A stretch of DNA of 64,000 nt from Hyphomicrobium sp. (GTDB taxonomy: Bacteria > Pseudomonadota > Alphaproteobacteria > Rhizobiales > Hyphomicrobiaceae), in NCBI GenBank assembly GCA_002928735.1, contig PERL01000001.1, forward strand, positions 248,001-312,000. Direction: 5' to 3'. The position numbers and the translations under genes are program-made. Under the pieces are notes generated by a model, which saw only the letters and a list, made by a program, of their open reading frames with translations, ran no database searches and was not told the origin of the DNA. Shown in pieces: positions 1-8,981 of this stretch (its first letter is position 1; every line of letters begins with the position of its first letter).

Positions 1-567
1 GATACCGAGGTTCGTGCCCTGCGCTCGACCGTCGAAGATCAGGCCACGCAAATCGCCCGCCTTACCGCCGAACTCGCCGCCTTGAGATCTGCCGCACCCG
101 CCGGCGACGCAGCTACCGATCAACAGGCCGCCATCGGCCTGCGCGCCAAACTCAGCGCCCTGGAGGCCGAAGCCGCCGAACAGGCCTCCATCATTCTCGG
201 ATTGCGCGCGGAAGTCGCCGCAGGCAACGAGAAACTGGCCCGCCAAGCCGAGTTCTACATGGAGGAGCAGAGAAAGCTTCAGGCCGGCACCCGGCCCACC
301 GCGCCACCAGCAGACGTGCCCGCCGCCGTGGCTGCGCCGGCAGCCCAGCGGCTATCGCTGGCCGAGCGCATGAACGCACCGCGTGTCGCAACCGTACAAA
401 TTTCGAATGGCACCTCGCCAGCCGCCAATGGCAACGAGGCGTCCGCCCCGGCCAGTGCCGATACGCAAATAGATGATCCGGAATTTTCAGCGGCGGAACC
501 CGCCAACCAGCCCCGGCGCCAAAGCCTGCTTCAGCGCATCACGGGCCTCGAAAAGCCCGTCGCCTGA
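1..567 (+). CDS. Coiled-coil protein, C-terminal part (5' end outside window)
   Basis: The frame is open from the first base, so this is the last 188 codons of a longer gene. The first ~95 residues are rich in Ala, Glu, Leu, Gln and Arg with heptad-like spacing, typical of a coiled coil. A Pro/Ala-rich linker follows, and the protein ends in a basic stretch (RRQSLLQRITGLEKP). No catalytic motif or membrane segment is visible in this part. I do not recognise the family; a membrane-anchored coiled-coil protein is possible but the N-terminus is missing. The next gene lies on the opposite strand and converges. Confidence 0.6.
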   Translation, partial: DTEVRALRSTVEDQATQIARLTAELAALRSAAPAGDAATDQQAAIGLRAKLSALEAEAAEQASIILGLRAEVAAGNEKLARQAEFYMEEQRKLQAGTRPTAPPADVPAAVAAPAAQRLSLAERMNAPRVATVQISNGTSPAANGNEASAPASADTQIDDPEFSAAEPANQPRRQSLLQRITGLEKPVA

Positions 568-631
568 TCCGCGCAACAATGCGATTGAAAATCGGAACAC
601 ACCGGCCACAGCCGCGGCATCCCCATACGGG

Positions 632-1168
632 CTAGTTCTTCAACGCCACAAGAACACCGAGACTTCGGTTGGTGATATCGCGCGAGCTTTCTGCGATCAC
701 AGCGCGCTTCTTGACCCGCTTCGGCGGTAGCGATCCGGTTTCGACCAGCGCCGTCTCCACGACGACCGCCGGTAGATCCCCAAATATCCCAGGTGGCTTG
801 CGCGGACGCGGCGTCGCCTTGGCGACACGAACCGCTGTCTTACGCTTCACCTTGATCGGCCGCACCTTGATCGTCTCGGCCTGATCCAAGCGCAGAGCCA
901 GAACCTGCACCGGCATATCCGGCACGCTCAACGCCACGACCTGCCGCAGCACCGGCACTTGCGGTGCGAGCGCGGCCGCTACCTCGTCGCGCTTGAACTT
1001 TTCCACACGCGACGGTTCCGCCCGCGCGACCACCGTCTGCTCCATCTTGATGGACAACGCCAGATCCGCGATCTGGCCGGCAATCGCAGCGGCACCCACG
1101 AACAGCACGCTGTTGAAGACAGCGTACCTTACGAGAGCCAGATGACGGAGATTGAGTGCCGCGAACAT
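632..1168 (-). CDS. Hypothetical single-pass membrane protein
   Basis: 178 codons from the ATG at 1168; the frame stays open upstream to 1396, but that stretch is low-quality coding and lacks a ribosome site, so I prefer 1168. One hydrophobic segment (about residues 13-35) is followed by a Val/Ala-rich region. The C-terminal half is very basic with Lys/Arg-Pro runs (KVKRKTAV, RPRKPPG, PPKRVKKR), suggesting a cytoplasmic or nucleic-acid/peptidoglycan-facing tail. It is last in a minus-strand group of three membrane-protein genes (2637 to 632), but a 244-nt gap separates it from the SLATT gene, so co-transcription is uncertain. Family not recognised. Confidence 0.45.
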   Translation of the reverse strand: MFAALNLRHLALVRYAVFNSVLFVGAAAIAGQIADLALSIKMEQTVVARAEPSRVEKFKRDEVAAALAPQVPVLRQVVALSVPDMPVQVLALRLDQAETIKVRPIKVKRKTAVRVAKATPRPRKPPGIFGDLPAVVVETALVETGSLPPKRVKKRAVIAESSRDITNRSLGVLVALKN

Positions 1169-1412
1169 ATCTACGCTTACGCCATGAATGAGACCGGTCC
1201 GGCCCAAGCCACGAGCCACCGGAAGTTGCGCCTTATACGTCGTATCTGCCCCATTGCTATGCGCAAATGGAAGCAGAGTAAACGTTCTGACGTCGGATGG
1301 GGACCATTGCGCCGAAAGGCCGCCCGCAGAACCCCCAACGGCCGCGAAACTCTTTAGTTCCAGCGATGTAAACGCACGGGGCCAGCGAGAGCGCACCCGC
1401 CCTCGGCCCGTG

Positions 1413-2084
1413 TCAGGTCAGCCACCACCAGAGCAGCGGTGGTACCGCCAGAAAGAGGGCATAAAGCCCGTAAACATCGACAATGTAGCGCGCATAAACG
1501 CCGGCGAAACCAGCCCGGTCACTCGTGCCGTCGAGCTTGGCGAAGAGATAATCGATCCGGCTGTGATTAACCGGGCAGGCCTTCATCATCTCATTATAGC
1601 GGCGCCGGAAATCCTGCACGTGGACCGCGTCGGTCGGCCGAGCGATCCGCAATTCCTGCGCGAGCTCAGAAACAGCAAGCCCGCAGTTGTGCAGATGATG
1701 AGCCTTCATCTTATAATCGTTCAGCGCTTCCAGCAGGCCGAGGATCAGCGTGAACACCGATGAGACAAGCTGAATAAAGGTCATCAAGCGGTTGGTCGCA
1801 TCGTCAATTTGACCGGCATAGACCGCCTGCCAGACCGCCAGACCCACGAAGTAAAGCGCCACCGTCGACTGCGTGAACAGCGAAACCGTCGCTTTGCGTT
1901 CCAGGCGCTCCGCCGCATTGAAACGCGCAGCTTTCACAAGCCGCATGGTGGCCGCCAGCCTCTCAGCCTCCCGCCCGGCTTCCTGCTCGCTCGCCCACGC
2001 CTCGCGGCGCGCGGTCAAGCGCTCGTCGACGCGTCGGACGAACGTAGATTGCGCGGCATCATTGGCAGCCGTGGAAGGCATCAT
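1413..2084 (-). CDS. SLATT-family two-transmembrane protein
   Basis: 223 aa. An Arg/Glu/Ala-rich N-terminal helix (about 15-65) is followed by two membrane segments (about 67-90 and 100-122). Then comes the hallmark helix with YKMKAHHLHNCG and VSELAQELR (about 123-148), which matches the post-membrane helix of SLATT domains (SMODS and SLOG-associating 2TM). The C-terminus ends in a Trp-rich hydrophobic stretch, perhaps a third membrane segment. SLATT proteins are predicted membrane effectors of nucleotide-activated defence systems, where they are paired with nucleotidyltransferases or SLOG sensors; no such sensor is adjacent here. The upstream gene (2637-2143) is 58 nt away on the same strand and is probably co-transcribed. 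The start is one of two consecutive ATGs with a weak ribosome site. The family call is by pattern and is fairly confident; the defence role is inference. Confidence 0.65.
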   Translation of the reverse strand: MMPSTAANDAAQSTFVRRVDERLTARREAWASEQEAGREAERLAATMRLVKAARFNAAERLERKATVSLFTQSTVALYFVGLAVWQAVYAGQIDDATNRLMTFIQLVSSVFTLILGLLEALNDYKMKAHHLHNCGLAVSELAQELRIARPTDAVHVQDFRRRYNEMMKACPVNHSRIDYLFAKLDGTSDRAGFAGVYARYIVDVYGLYALFLAVPPLLWWWLT

Positions 2085-2142
2085 CGCTCGCCAAGCCTGG
2101 AATTGCTCCCTGAGGCTTAGCGCGATTCGCCCACCCGCCGGA

Positions 2143-2637
2143 TCACACGCCGAACATGCGCCGGACGTCGTCCAATACGCCGATCAATGCAGGTCCTCCG
2201 CGCACCGATCCAGCGACCGCCACGACGATAACTCCGGCAATCCCCAACGCCACGCACCACGAGAGCGCCGACCGCAGCCGCGCGTGACGCCGTTCCCTCC
2301 GGGCGCGTGACAGCCATCCGGCCGCATGGTCGGTGGTCCCCTGTGAGCGACGCGTCTCCGATGCCTGCCATTCGAACGGGTGCGCCGGCTGGTCGTCGGC
2401 GATCAAAAACTCGCCAGCTGCGGAAAACTCTCCACCCGCGTTTTGAGCCCCCACCACCCGCAAGTCGGGTTGCCGCGCCAGCACGCGGCTAATGTCTGCC
2501 GTTAGCCGGCGCATATCCTCGTCGGTCTCATCGAACAGATGCGACGACCGGCTTTTTTCGGCGGCTGGCAAGGGTGGCGGCACAGCAACCCGGGGAGCGG
2601 ATTGCGCTGCTGAAATGACTGAAAAACTGTACGTCAT
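2143..2637 (-). CDS. Hypothetical tail-anchored membrane protein beside SLATT gene
   Basis: 164 aa from the ATG at 2637, chosen because AGGAAA lies just upstream; the frame extends upstream to 3012 but reads as non-coding. The N-terminus is polar and Pro-rich. An acidic patch (DETDED) is followed by a helix with a Leu/Arg pattern, then a basic RARRERRHARLR stretch directly before a single hydrophobic segment (about 126-147). A short tail ends the protein. The layout suggests a cytoplasmic domain with a C-terminal membrane anchor, positive side inside. It lies 58 nt upstream of the SLATT gene on the same strand, so it may be its partner. No homologous family recognised. Confidence 0.5.
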   Translation of the reverse strand: MTYSFSVISAAQSAPRVAVPPPLPAAEKSRSSHLFDETDEDMRRLTADISRVLARQPDLRVVGAQNAGGEFSAAGEFLIADDQPAHPFEWQASETRRSQGTTDHAAGWLSRARRERRHARLRSALSWCVALGIAGVIVVAVAGSVRGGPALIGVLDDVRRMFGV

Positions 2638-3029
2638 GCGGCGTTTCCTAGCGAAGCGCCGTGGCTCGAGTGATCCGCAACGGGATCGAGCGGCATGACA
2701 GTGCACCGCCGCTACAGCGGCTGCACATAGTCCTCCCGACCGCGACCGCCGGACGTGCTGTCCGTTAAGTCCACGTACGCACGGCACCCGAACCTCCGGC
2801 TGACCGCCGCTGCCGGCCATCAAAGGTTCATAAACACAGCAGGCAGCACCCTCGCTCCGCCCACGTCTTATATCATATGTGGACTTTCTGTCGCGGACAA
2901 GACAGTTCGCACGCGGCCAGCCCAGGCGTCCTCGCGGTGCAAGTCTTCGCCTGGATCGCAATTTCGCGCTAGAAGCAGTCCGGACCAAATTCCGTGCATC
3001 GCAAACCTCCACCCAAGGACGAAAAACAC
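2638..3029. other. Gene-free divergent intergenic region
   Basis: About 390 nt between the minus-strand membrane-protein cluster and the NnrU-family gene. It must hold both divergent promoters. The stretch near 2863-2880 (cttatatcatatgtgg) is the most AT-rich part and is the likeliest place for a -10 element, but no convincing -35/-10 pair can be assigned. A small hairpin (GCCGC TACA GCGGC) lies near 2709-2722. Nothing else seen. Confidence 0.5.
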
Positions 3030-3614
3030 ATGCTGCTCCTCGCCGTTGGACTGGTTCTCTTTCTAGGCATCCATCTAGTCCCGACCTCCCCGGACGTACG
3101 CAACGGCCTCGTCGAACGGTTCGGCGCCACCGCCTACAAGGCGATCTTCGCCATCATCTCCTTCGCCGGTCTCCTCCTGATCATCTACGGCTACCACAAG
3201 CTCCAGGTGAACCCGGGCAAGAACGTCTTTTTCGGCGACCCACCGTCGTGGCTCAAACACGTATCCTGGCTCTTGATGCTGCCGGCCATGATCGCGCTGG
3301 TCGCCGCCTACGTCCCCTCGCGCATCCGCTCAGCCCTCAAGCATCCCATGCTTGTCGCGATCAAGATCTGGGCCCTTGCTCATCTTCTGGTGAACTGGGA
3401 TCTCGGCTCGATCCTGCTCTTCGGCTCGTTCCTCGCTTATGCCGTTTACGATCGCATCTCGGTCAAGAAGCGCGGCGCGCTCGGGCCCCTGGGCGCCAAG
3501 CAAGGTGGCCTCGCCGGCGACCTCACAGTTCTCGTCATCGGCGTTGGCCTATATGTCTTCATGTTGAAAGCCGGCCACGCCTGGCTGATCGGCGTGCCCC
3601 TGCTGCCAGCCTGA
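3030..3614 (+). CDS. NnrU-family integral membrane protein
   Basis: 194 aa with about five to six hydrophobic segments spread over the length. The N-terminus (LLLAVGLVLFLGIHLVPT), the conserved His, the region around YKAIFAIISFAGLLLIIYGY, and the later AHLLVNWDLGSILLFGSF fit the NnrU family. These are inner-membrane proteins named from nitrite/nitric-oxide reductase regions in rhodobacteria, but they are also widespread outside denitrifiers; the biochemical role is unknown. The start at 3030 is preceded by AAGGA at 3015-3019; an in-frame ATG at 2994 has no such site. No denitrification gene is adjacent, so the context does not support a specific role. A clear terminator follows. Confidence 0.75.
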   Translation: MLLLAVGLVLFLGIHLVPTSPDVRNGLVERFGATAYKAIFAIISFAGLLLIIYGYHKLQVNPGKNVFFGDPPSWLKHVSWLLMLPAMIALVAAYVPSRIRSALKHPMLVAIKIWALAHLLVNWDLGSILLFGSFLAYAVYDRISVKKRGALGPLGAKQGGLAGDLTVLVIGVGLYVFMLKAGHAWLIGVPLLPA

Positions 3615-3641
3615 TCGCCGATCATCCCACCGCCAAAATGA

Positions 3642-3667
3642 AAAGGCCGCCTGCGAAGGCGGCCTTT
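3642..3667. terminator. Bidirectional intrinsic terminator
   Basis: Perfect 10-bp stem AAAGGCCGCC (3642-3651) / GGCGGCCTTT (3658-3667) with a 6-nt loop, flanked by A-rich and T-rich sides. It lies between the NnrU-family gene and the convergent L,D-transpeptidase gene and can serve both. Confidence 0.85.
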
Positions 3668-3693
3668 CTTGCAATCAACGCCAGCGCGGTCGA

Positions 3694-5505
3694 TCAGCGC
3701 ACAGGCACGATAAAATCAGTAAACTTGCCCGTCTCATTGCTGAGACCGTTGTCCGAAATGATCAGCGACGAACCGGGCTTCATCACATCTTCGATCTGCA
3801 GCCGCACATCATCTGGCACTTTGATCCGGGCGAGTGCCGCCTGCGCGGTTTGCGACCGGCGCAATTCCGCCGCCGCACGCTCGGCCTCCGCCGCCGCCTG
3901 CATCCGCTCCTTCTTCGATCCGCTGTACTTGACCGGAGCGGTCTGTGTCGGGATCGACGCAACGGACCACGTCACGTCGACTTTGGCTGGGTCAACAGCC
4001 ATCGCCGTGAACACATGCGTGCCAATCAGTTGGTCCGGCTTCTCGATCGTCACCGGCGTTTCCAGGATCGGCTCATAGCCCTGTCGCACATAGAGCGTTT
4101 GCGTCTTGCGGCTGACGAATACGTGTACCGGCAGCTTCCGCTTGGCCTCGCGGCGCTTGGCAGCTGCATCCGCCTCGACCGCCTGGTTGAGCTTGACGTT
4201 CGCGGCTGAGACTTTTTCCACCGCGTCCGCCCGCGCCTTATCGGCTTCGATCAGCGCCGCTTCCGCTTTTGTAAGAGCCGCGATGCCATTGGCATGCGCC
4301 ACCTTCGCAGCCTCCGCCGCATCGGCCAGATCGAGGGCCGCCGTCTCCAGACGGTCTTCATCAGCCGCTGCGCGCGCGACGTCCTCAGGCGTAAAACCGG
4401 TCTTGCGCACAAGACCTTGCGAGAATTTCGCAAGCTTCTGGTTGGCCGCTCGCGAAGCCTGCTCAGCTGTGCGCAACGCACTAGCCAACCGGTTCACTTC
4501 AACGCGCGCATCGCGCACGGCGACTTTCCGCCCATCGAGAGAGGCCATCACATCCTTGGCAGCCGCAACGGTCGCCGCCTTCTCCGCCTGCGCATCCGCC
4601 ACGGCAGCCGCCAGCTTCTCCATCTCGGCTTTGCGCTGTGTCCGCAAGTTGATCATGGCGTCGTACCCCGGCGGCGTTTCGCTCGCCAATGCCGTCGACA
4701 CACCGAGCACGCTGCCAACTTCCCGCGGCGGCCCGAGTCGCGGCGAGTCTGACGCATCGGCCACCCGCGTTTCGCCGGGCATGAGCGCATGCATCGACGG
4801 AACGCCATCGGGATACGCCGCAAACAGTTGCTCGTGCTGGATCGATTCTGGACGCACCGGATCGTAAGCCACGATCACCCGCGTCCCCATCTGCGTCACT
4901 TCAAAAAGACGCTTGGAAAACCCGTGCGGCAACCGGATACAACCGTGCGACGCGGGATAGCCCGGCAGGGCGCCCGCATGCAGCGCGACGCCCGACCACG
5001 TGATCCGCTGCATGTTCGGCATCGGCGCGCTGTCGTAGAGATTCGAAAAGTGCACGCGGTTCTTCTGCAGGATCGAGAAGATACCCGTCGGCGTCGGCGT
5101 GCCCAGTTTGCCCGAAGAAATCGGCGCTTCCATCATCAGGCCGTTGCGGTCCCAGACCGACACGCGCTGCCGGCGCAGCGACACGGTGATGACGAGCGGA
5201 CCATCGGCCTTGCGATCGGCCACGACCTCTTTGGTCGTGTTGCCGCGCTCAATGCCGCCGTGATCGTAGGTCGCCTCGGCCGGTTTGGACTTTTTAACTT
5301 TCGGCTTCTTGACGGTGTACGGCCGGTTGTAGCTGCCGTAATCAAAGAAAAACTGCGCCTGCGCGGGCGCCGCGGTGGTGATCGCAAAAACCGACACCAA
5401 GCCGCCGAGGGCCAACGCCAATCGGCTAGGCCCATTCACGGTCCCGCCAAACGGACCGACGCGGGGAACGCTAGACATCTTCACCCCATCCACCCCTTGA
5501 AACAC
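3694..5505 (-). CDS. L,D-transpeptidase with catalytic YkuD domain and second degenerate YkuD-like domain
   Basis: 603 aa. A signal peptide-like segment (about 27-50, ending AQA) is followed by a basic KPKVKKSKP region. The YkuD domain (about 100-215) carries the catalytic pattern HAGALPGYPASHGCIRLP (His ... Ser-His-Gly-Cys), so peptidoglycan 3-3 cross-linking or lipoprotein attachment is likely, in the periplasm. A long Ala/Glu/Lys-rich coiled coil spans about 285-430. A second YkuD-like segment (about 440-603) lacks the SHGC cysteine but has the SDNGLSNETGKFTDF ending seen in double-domain rhizobial proteins. The GTG at 5505 sits 5 nt after GGAGG; an in-frame ATG at 5478 is an alternative. 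The gene stands alone, divergent from panB. Confidence 0.85.
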   Translation of the reverse strand: MFQGVDGVKMSSVPRVGPFGGTVNGPSRLALALGGLVSVFAITTAAPAQAQFFFDYGSYNRPYTVKKPKVKKSKPAEATYDHGGIERGNTTKEVVADRKADGPLVITVSLRRQRVSVWDRNGLMMEAPISSGKLGTPTPTGIFSILQKNRVHFSNLYDSAPMPNMQRITWSGVALHAGALPGYPASHGCIRLPHGFSKRLFEVTQMGTRVIVAYDPVRPESIQHEQLFAAYPDGVPSMHALMPGETRVADASDSPRLGPPREVGSVLGVSTALASETPPGYDAMINLRTQRKAEMEKLAAAVADAQAEKAATVAAAKDVMASLDGRKVAVRDARVEVNRLASALRTAEQASRAANQKLAKFSQGLVRKTGFTPEDVARAAADEDRLETAALDLADAAEAAKVAHANGIAALTKAEAALIEADKARADAVEKVSAANVKLNQAVEADAAAKRREAKRKLPVHVFVSRKTQTLYVRQGYEPILETPVTIEKPDQLIGTHVFTAMAVDPAKVDVTWSVASIPTQTAPVKYSGSKKERMQAAAEAERAAAELRRSQTAQAALARIKVPDDVRLQIEDVMKPGSSLIISDNGLSNETGKFTDFIVPVR

Positions 5506-5790
5506 GCACCCTCCGCTAGAAATAGTCGCGGAAAGTCACTGTCTGGTTAGCAGAGCAGTGTTCCTATCCGCAACGCCGCACCCCCAATTCACGACAAAGA
5601 TCTGTCATATGTTGCTCTGTATCCACGCCTGCGGAATATATCGGACACCGGCTGAGGTCCCACGGCCCGCTTCACCTAAGCCAATGATCGACCTGGAAAT
5701 ACCCGTCCAAAGTCCGTAACCTACCGATCCGCCGGCATGCCGCCGACGCTCCACAGCGCAGTCCCTCCGCACATCCGGCCGGTACCATCA

Positions 5791-6651
5791 ATGTCCGTAC
5801 AAAAACCTTCCCCCCGACTGATGGCGCCCGACATCGCCGCCCTTAAAGGCGTCCGCCCAGTCGTGGCGCTGACCTCCTATCACGCCCACACCGCCGCGAT
5901 CGCCGACAAGTATTGCGACTTCCTTCTCGTCGGTGACAGCCTGGGCATGGTCATGCACGGCTACGAGACCACCGTACCTGTTCCCCTTGATCTGATGATC
6001 ATGCACGGCAAAGCCGTCGTTCGCGGCGCCCGGCGCGCGCTCGTCGTCATCGACATGCCCTTTGGCACCTATGAGGAAAGCCCGTCTGTCGCCTTCCGCA
6101 ATGCCGCCCGCGTCATGAAGGAAACCGACTGCGGCGCCATCAAACTCGAAGGCGGCCGCCGCATGGCCGAAACCATCCACTTCCTCGTCGATCGCGGCAT
6201 CCCCGTCATGGCCCATATCGGCCTCACTCCGCAGTCGATCAACGTGCTGGGCGGCTGGAAAACCCAGGGCCGCACACAAGACGAGTGGGCAGCCCTCGAG
6301 GAGGATGCCCGCGTCGTCTCGGAGGCCGGTGCCTTCGCCGTCGTCCTAGAAGCGATCGCCGAACCCCTCGCCAAACGCATCACCGCCGCCATTCCCATTC
6401 CCACCATTGGCATCGGCGCCTCTGCCGCCTGCGACGGCCAGATCCTTGTCATGGAAGACATGCTGGGGCTCAGTCCGCGCGTGCCCAAATTCGTCAAGGA
6501 ATTCGGCCGCGTCGGCGCCGTCATCGAAGGCGCCATCCAGTCCTACGCGGAGGAGGTACGCGCCCGCCGCTTCCCCGAAGCCGCCCACACCTACACCATG
6601 AAAGACGATCCCACCCCCACCAAACCCGTCAAAAAGTCGAAATCGTCCTAG
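5791..6651 (+). CDS. panB: 3-methyl-2-oxobutanoate hydroxymethyltransferase (ketopantoate hydroxymethyltransferase)
   Basis: 286 aa. PanB transfers the methylene group of 5,10-methylene-tetrahydrofolate to 2-oxoisovalerate, giving ketopantoate, the first committed step of pantothenate and CoA synthesis. Seen: [58 protein letters not shown] and [20 protein letters not shown], in family order. These include the metal- and substrate-binding Asp/Glu positions. The start at 5791 is preferred; an in-frame ATG at 5737 would add a Pro-rich, unconserved extension. The Lys/Ser-rich C-terminal tail is short and unconserved. panB followed by a YfgM-like gene and bamB is a common alphaproteobacterial order. 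panC is not in the window. Confidence 0.95.
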   Translation: MSVQKPSPRLMAPDIAALKGVRPVVALTSYHAHTAAIADKYCDFLLVGDSLGMVMHGYETTVPVPLDLMIMHGKAVVRGARRALVVIDMPFGTYEESPSVAFRNAARVMKETDCGAIKLEGGRRMAETIHFLVDRGIPVMAHIGLTPQSINVLGGWKTQGRTQDEWAALEEDARVVSEAGAFAVVLEAIAEPLAKRITAAIPIPTIGIGASAACDGQILVMEDMLGLSPRVPKFVKEFGRVGAVIEGAIQSYAEEVRARRFPEAAHTYTMKDDPTPTKPVKKSKSS

Positions 6652-6790
6652 ATTTGAATGCGTTAAGGCGCACACCCCTGCCCACCGGCCGGCCCGCGCC
6701 CGGTCCCGCGCCGAAAATGGGTTGCACGGCCGCGACTTGCCACTATCAATGCGCGCGGAACAAAAGCTGATCCCAAGGATAAACGCCCCC

Positions 6791-7561
6791 ATGGTCGATA
6801 AGAACGACTCGCTGGCCCGCGAAATTGACGAAGAACTGCGGCGCGAAAAATTCGAAAAGCTGTGGGAACAGTACGGGACGTACATCCTGATTGCGGCCGG
6901 TGCGATCGTCCTCGCCGTCGGCGGCTACCAAGTCTACGACCAGCGCAAGAAGAGCATCGCCGCCGAAAATGGCGCCCGCTACGAGGAAGCCATCAAGCTC
7001 GTCGAGCAGTCCAAAACCGACGAAGCGCAAAAGGCCCTGACCGACATTATCTCAAGCGGACACGCCGGTTACGCCTCGCTCGCCCAACTCCAGCTGGCCG
7101 GCATCCACCTAAAGGCCAACCGTCCCAAGGACGCCCTCGCCGTCTTCGAGGCACTCGCCACCAGCCCCACCGCCGATGCCGACATCAAGACCTTCGCCCT
7201 GCTCCAAGCCGCTTCCCTGCGCCTGGGCGAGGCCGACTTTACCGAGCTGCAGAATCGGCTCAAGCCGTTGGCTGAGGGAACAACGGCTTGGCGGTTCCAG
7301 GCGCTCGAACTGCTCGGCACCGCAGCCTTCAAAGCAGGCAAGTTTGATGAAGCGCGTGCCCAGCTGACGCCGTTGCTGGCCGACCAGGAAACGCCGCGTG
7401 CGACGATGGACCGGATCCAATTGATCCTCAGCTCCATTGCCGCGTCCGAAACGGGCAAGCCGGCTGCGGCCCCCGCCGCACCTGCCCCGGCAGCGCCGCA
7501 AACGCCTGCCAAGGAAACGACACCCTCCAATGCCGGAAAACCGGCAGCAGGGGGCCAGTAA
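6791..7561 (+). CDS. YfgM-like TPR membrane protein (ancillary translocon / envelope TPR)
   Basis: 256 aa. A charged cytoplasmic N-terminus (DEELRREKFEKLWEQYG) precedes one membrane segment (about 34-53). The periplasmic part consists of TPR-like helices with alanine-rich spacing up to about residue 225, and an Ala/Pro-rich tail follows. This matches the YfgM/TPR_21 family, whose E. coli member associates with SecYEG and periplasmic chaperones. The start at 6791 is preceded by AAGGA at 6775-6779; an earlier in-frame ATG at 6722 is less likely. bamB starts 11 nt after the stop with its own AGGAGA, so the two are one operon, consistent with an outer-membrane protein biogenesis role. Confidence 0.82.
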   Translation: MVDKNDSLAREIDEELRREKFEKLWEQYGTYILIAAGAIVLAVGGYQVYDQRKKSIAAENGARYEEAIKLVEQSKTDEAQKALTDIISSGHAGYASLAQLQLAGIHLKANRPKDALAVFEALATSPTADADIKTFALLQAASLRLGEADFTELQNRLKPLAEGTTAWRFQALELLGTAAFKAGKFDEARAQLTPLLADQETPRATMDRIQLILSSIAASETGKPAAAPAAPAPAAPQTPAKETTPSNAGKPAAGGQ

Positions 7562-7571
7562 GGAGAACAGG

Positions 7572-8981
7572 ATGCCTCGCTTCCGCCCCGTGCCCCGCGC
7601 GCTTGCCCTCATCGGGCTGAGCGCCTGTGCGCTGGCCGGTTGCTCATCCGACAGTCTCCCCAGTCTGCCCGACGTCGGCAAGCTGAACCCCTTCAAGGAA
7701 AAGCAGGCGCCGCTTCCTGGCCGCCGCATTGCCGTTCTCCCCGCGAACGAAAAAGTCCCCGGCGAACTCGCTGACGCCTCCACGCCGATCGTTATTCCCG
7801 CGCCCGTCGCCAACGAAGAGTGGACGCAGCCCGGCGGCAACGCCTCCCATGTTCTGGGCAACCTCGCCCTTTCCGCCAGCCCGCGCGAAGTCTGGCGCGC
7901 CAGCGCCGGCTATGGATCGAGCGGCAGCGGACGCATCATCGCCAGCCCCATCGTCTCCGGTGGCCGCGTCTTCACGTTGGACGCCGAAGGCACCGCAACG
8001 GCATTCTCCACGTCTGGCGGATCGCAGATCTGGTCTCAGAGCCTCAAGCCCACGCCGGGCCCCACCGCGCAAGCCGGCGGCTTCTCGAGCCTTACAACCG
8101 GCAGCCTCTTCTCGCTCGGCGGTGGTGGCGATGGCGGCGGATACGGCGGCGGTCTCGCCATCGATAACGGCCGCCTCTACGGCGCCACCGGCTTCGGTGC
8201 TGTCATCGCGCTTGATCCCGCCACCGGCAAACGCCTCTGGGAAAAGAACCTCGGCGCCCCCGTGCGCTCTTCGCCCACCGCCGTCGCCGACCGCGTCTTC
8301 GTGCTCACCACCGAGGGCCGCTTCTATTGCCTCTCCGGCATCGATGGCGCCGAACTCTGGTCCGCGCGCGGCCTGCCGAGCCAAGCCTCGCTCTCGCTCA
8401 ACGCCAGCCCCGCCGTCGATGGCGAAGTCGTCGCCGTGCCCTATCCCTCGGGAGACGTCATCGGCCTCAAGATCATCGACGGCAGCCCGGTCTGGTCGGA
8501 AAGCCTGACGCGCACGCGCTCGGAAAGCCAATTCGCCTCCATGACCGACGCCGCCCGTCCGGCCATCGAGAACGGCATCGTCTATGCTATCGGCCACGCC
8601 GGCCGCATGACCGCCACCAACGCCAAGACCGGCGAACGCCTCTGGACGCTCAACGCGCCCGGCACGCAGACGCCGTGGGTCGCCGGCGACAGCGTCTTCA
8701 TCGTCGACACGCGCGCGCAGATCATGGCCATCTCCAAGCGCGACGGCAAAATCCAGTGGACCACCAAGCTGCCCACGAGCGGCGCATGGTCCGGCCCCGT
8801 GCTCGCCGGCAATCAACTCTGGTCCGTCTCGTCCAAGGGCCTCCTCGCCGCCGTCGATCCCATGTCCGGTCGCGTCCTCGGCCAGCAGGAAATCGGCAGC
8901 GGCTCCTACATCGCCCCCATCGTCGCCGGTGGCCGCATGTACCTCCTCAACAACGACGCCAAGCTCATCGCCCTCCAGTGA
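7572..8981 (+). CDS. bamB: Outer membrane protein assembly factor BamB (PQQ-like beta-propeller lipoprotein)
   Basis: 469 aa. The signal peptide ends in a lipobox LAGC with the lipidated Cys at about residue 24. The mature part holds repeated PQQ-type blades, visible as GRVFTLDAEG, RLYGATGFGAVIALDPATGKRLWEKN, ENGIVYAIGHAGRMTATNAKTGERLWTLN, SVFIVDTRAQIMAISKRDGKIQWTT and LWSVSSKGLLAAVDPMSGRVLG. BamB is part of the BAM complex that inserts beta-barrel proteins into the outer membrane. A Gly-rich insertion (SLGGGGDGGGYGGGLA, about 178-195) sits between two blades and looks like a loop expansion. The AGGAGA site 5 nt upstream fixes the start. The stop overlaps the next gene's GTG. Confidence 0.9.
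   Translation: MPRFRPVPRALALIGLSACALAGCSSDSLPSLPDVGKLNPFKEKQAPLPGRRIAVLPANEKVPGELADASTPIVIPAPVANEEWTQPGGNASHVLGNLALSASPREVWRASAGYGSSGSGRIIASPIVSGGRVFTLDAEGTATAFSTSGGSQIWSQSLKPTPGPTAQAGGFSSLTTGSLFSLGGGGDGGGYGGGLAIDNGRLYGATGFGAVIALDPATGKRLWEKNLGAPVRSSPTAVADRVFVLTTEGRFYCLSGIDGAELWSARGLPSQASLSLNASPAVDGEVVAVPYPSGDVIGLKIIDGSPVWSESLTRTRSESQFASMTDAARPAIENGIVYAIGHAGRMTATNAKTGERLWTLNAPGTQTPWVAGDSVFIVDTRAQIMAISKRDGKIQWTTKLPTSGAWSGPVLAGNQLWSVSSKGLLAAVDPMSGRVLGQQEIGSGSYIAPIVAGGRMYLLNNDAKLIALQ

Noticed and set aside
8327-8977. Upstream extension of the RlmL-like frame
   Set aside because: Lies within bamB in another frame and has shadow composition; the GTG at 8978 starts the conserved domain.
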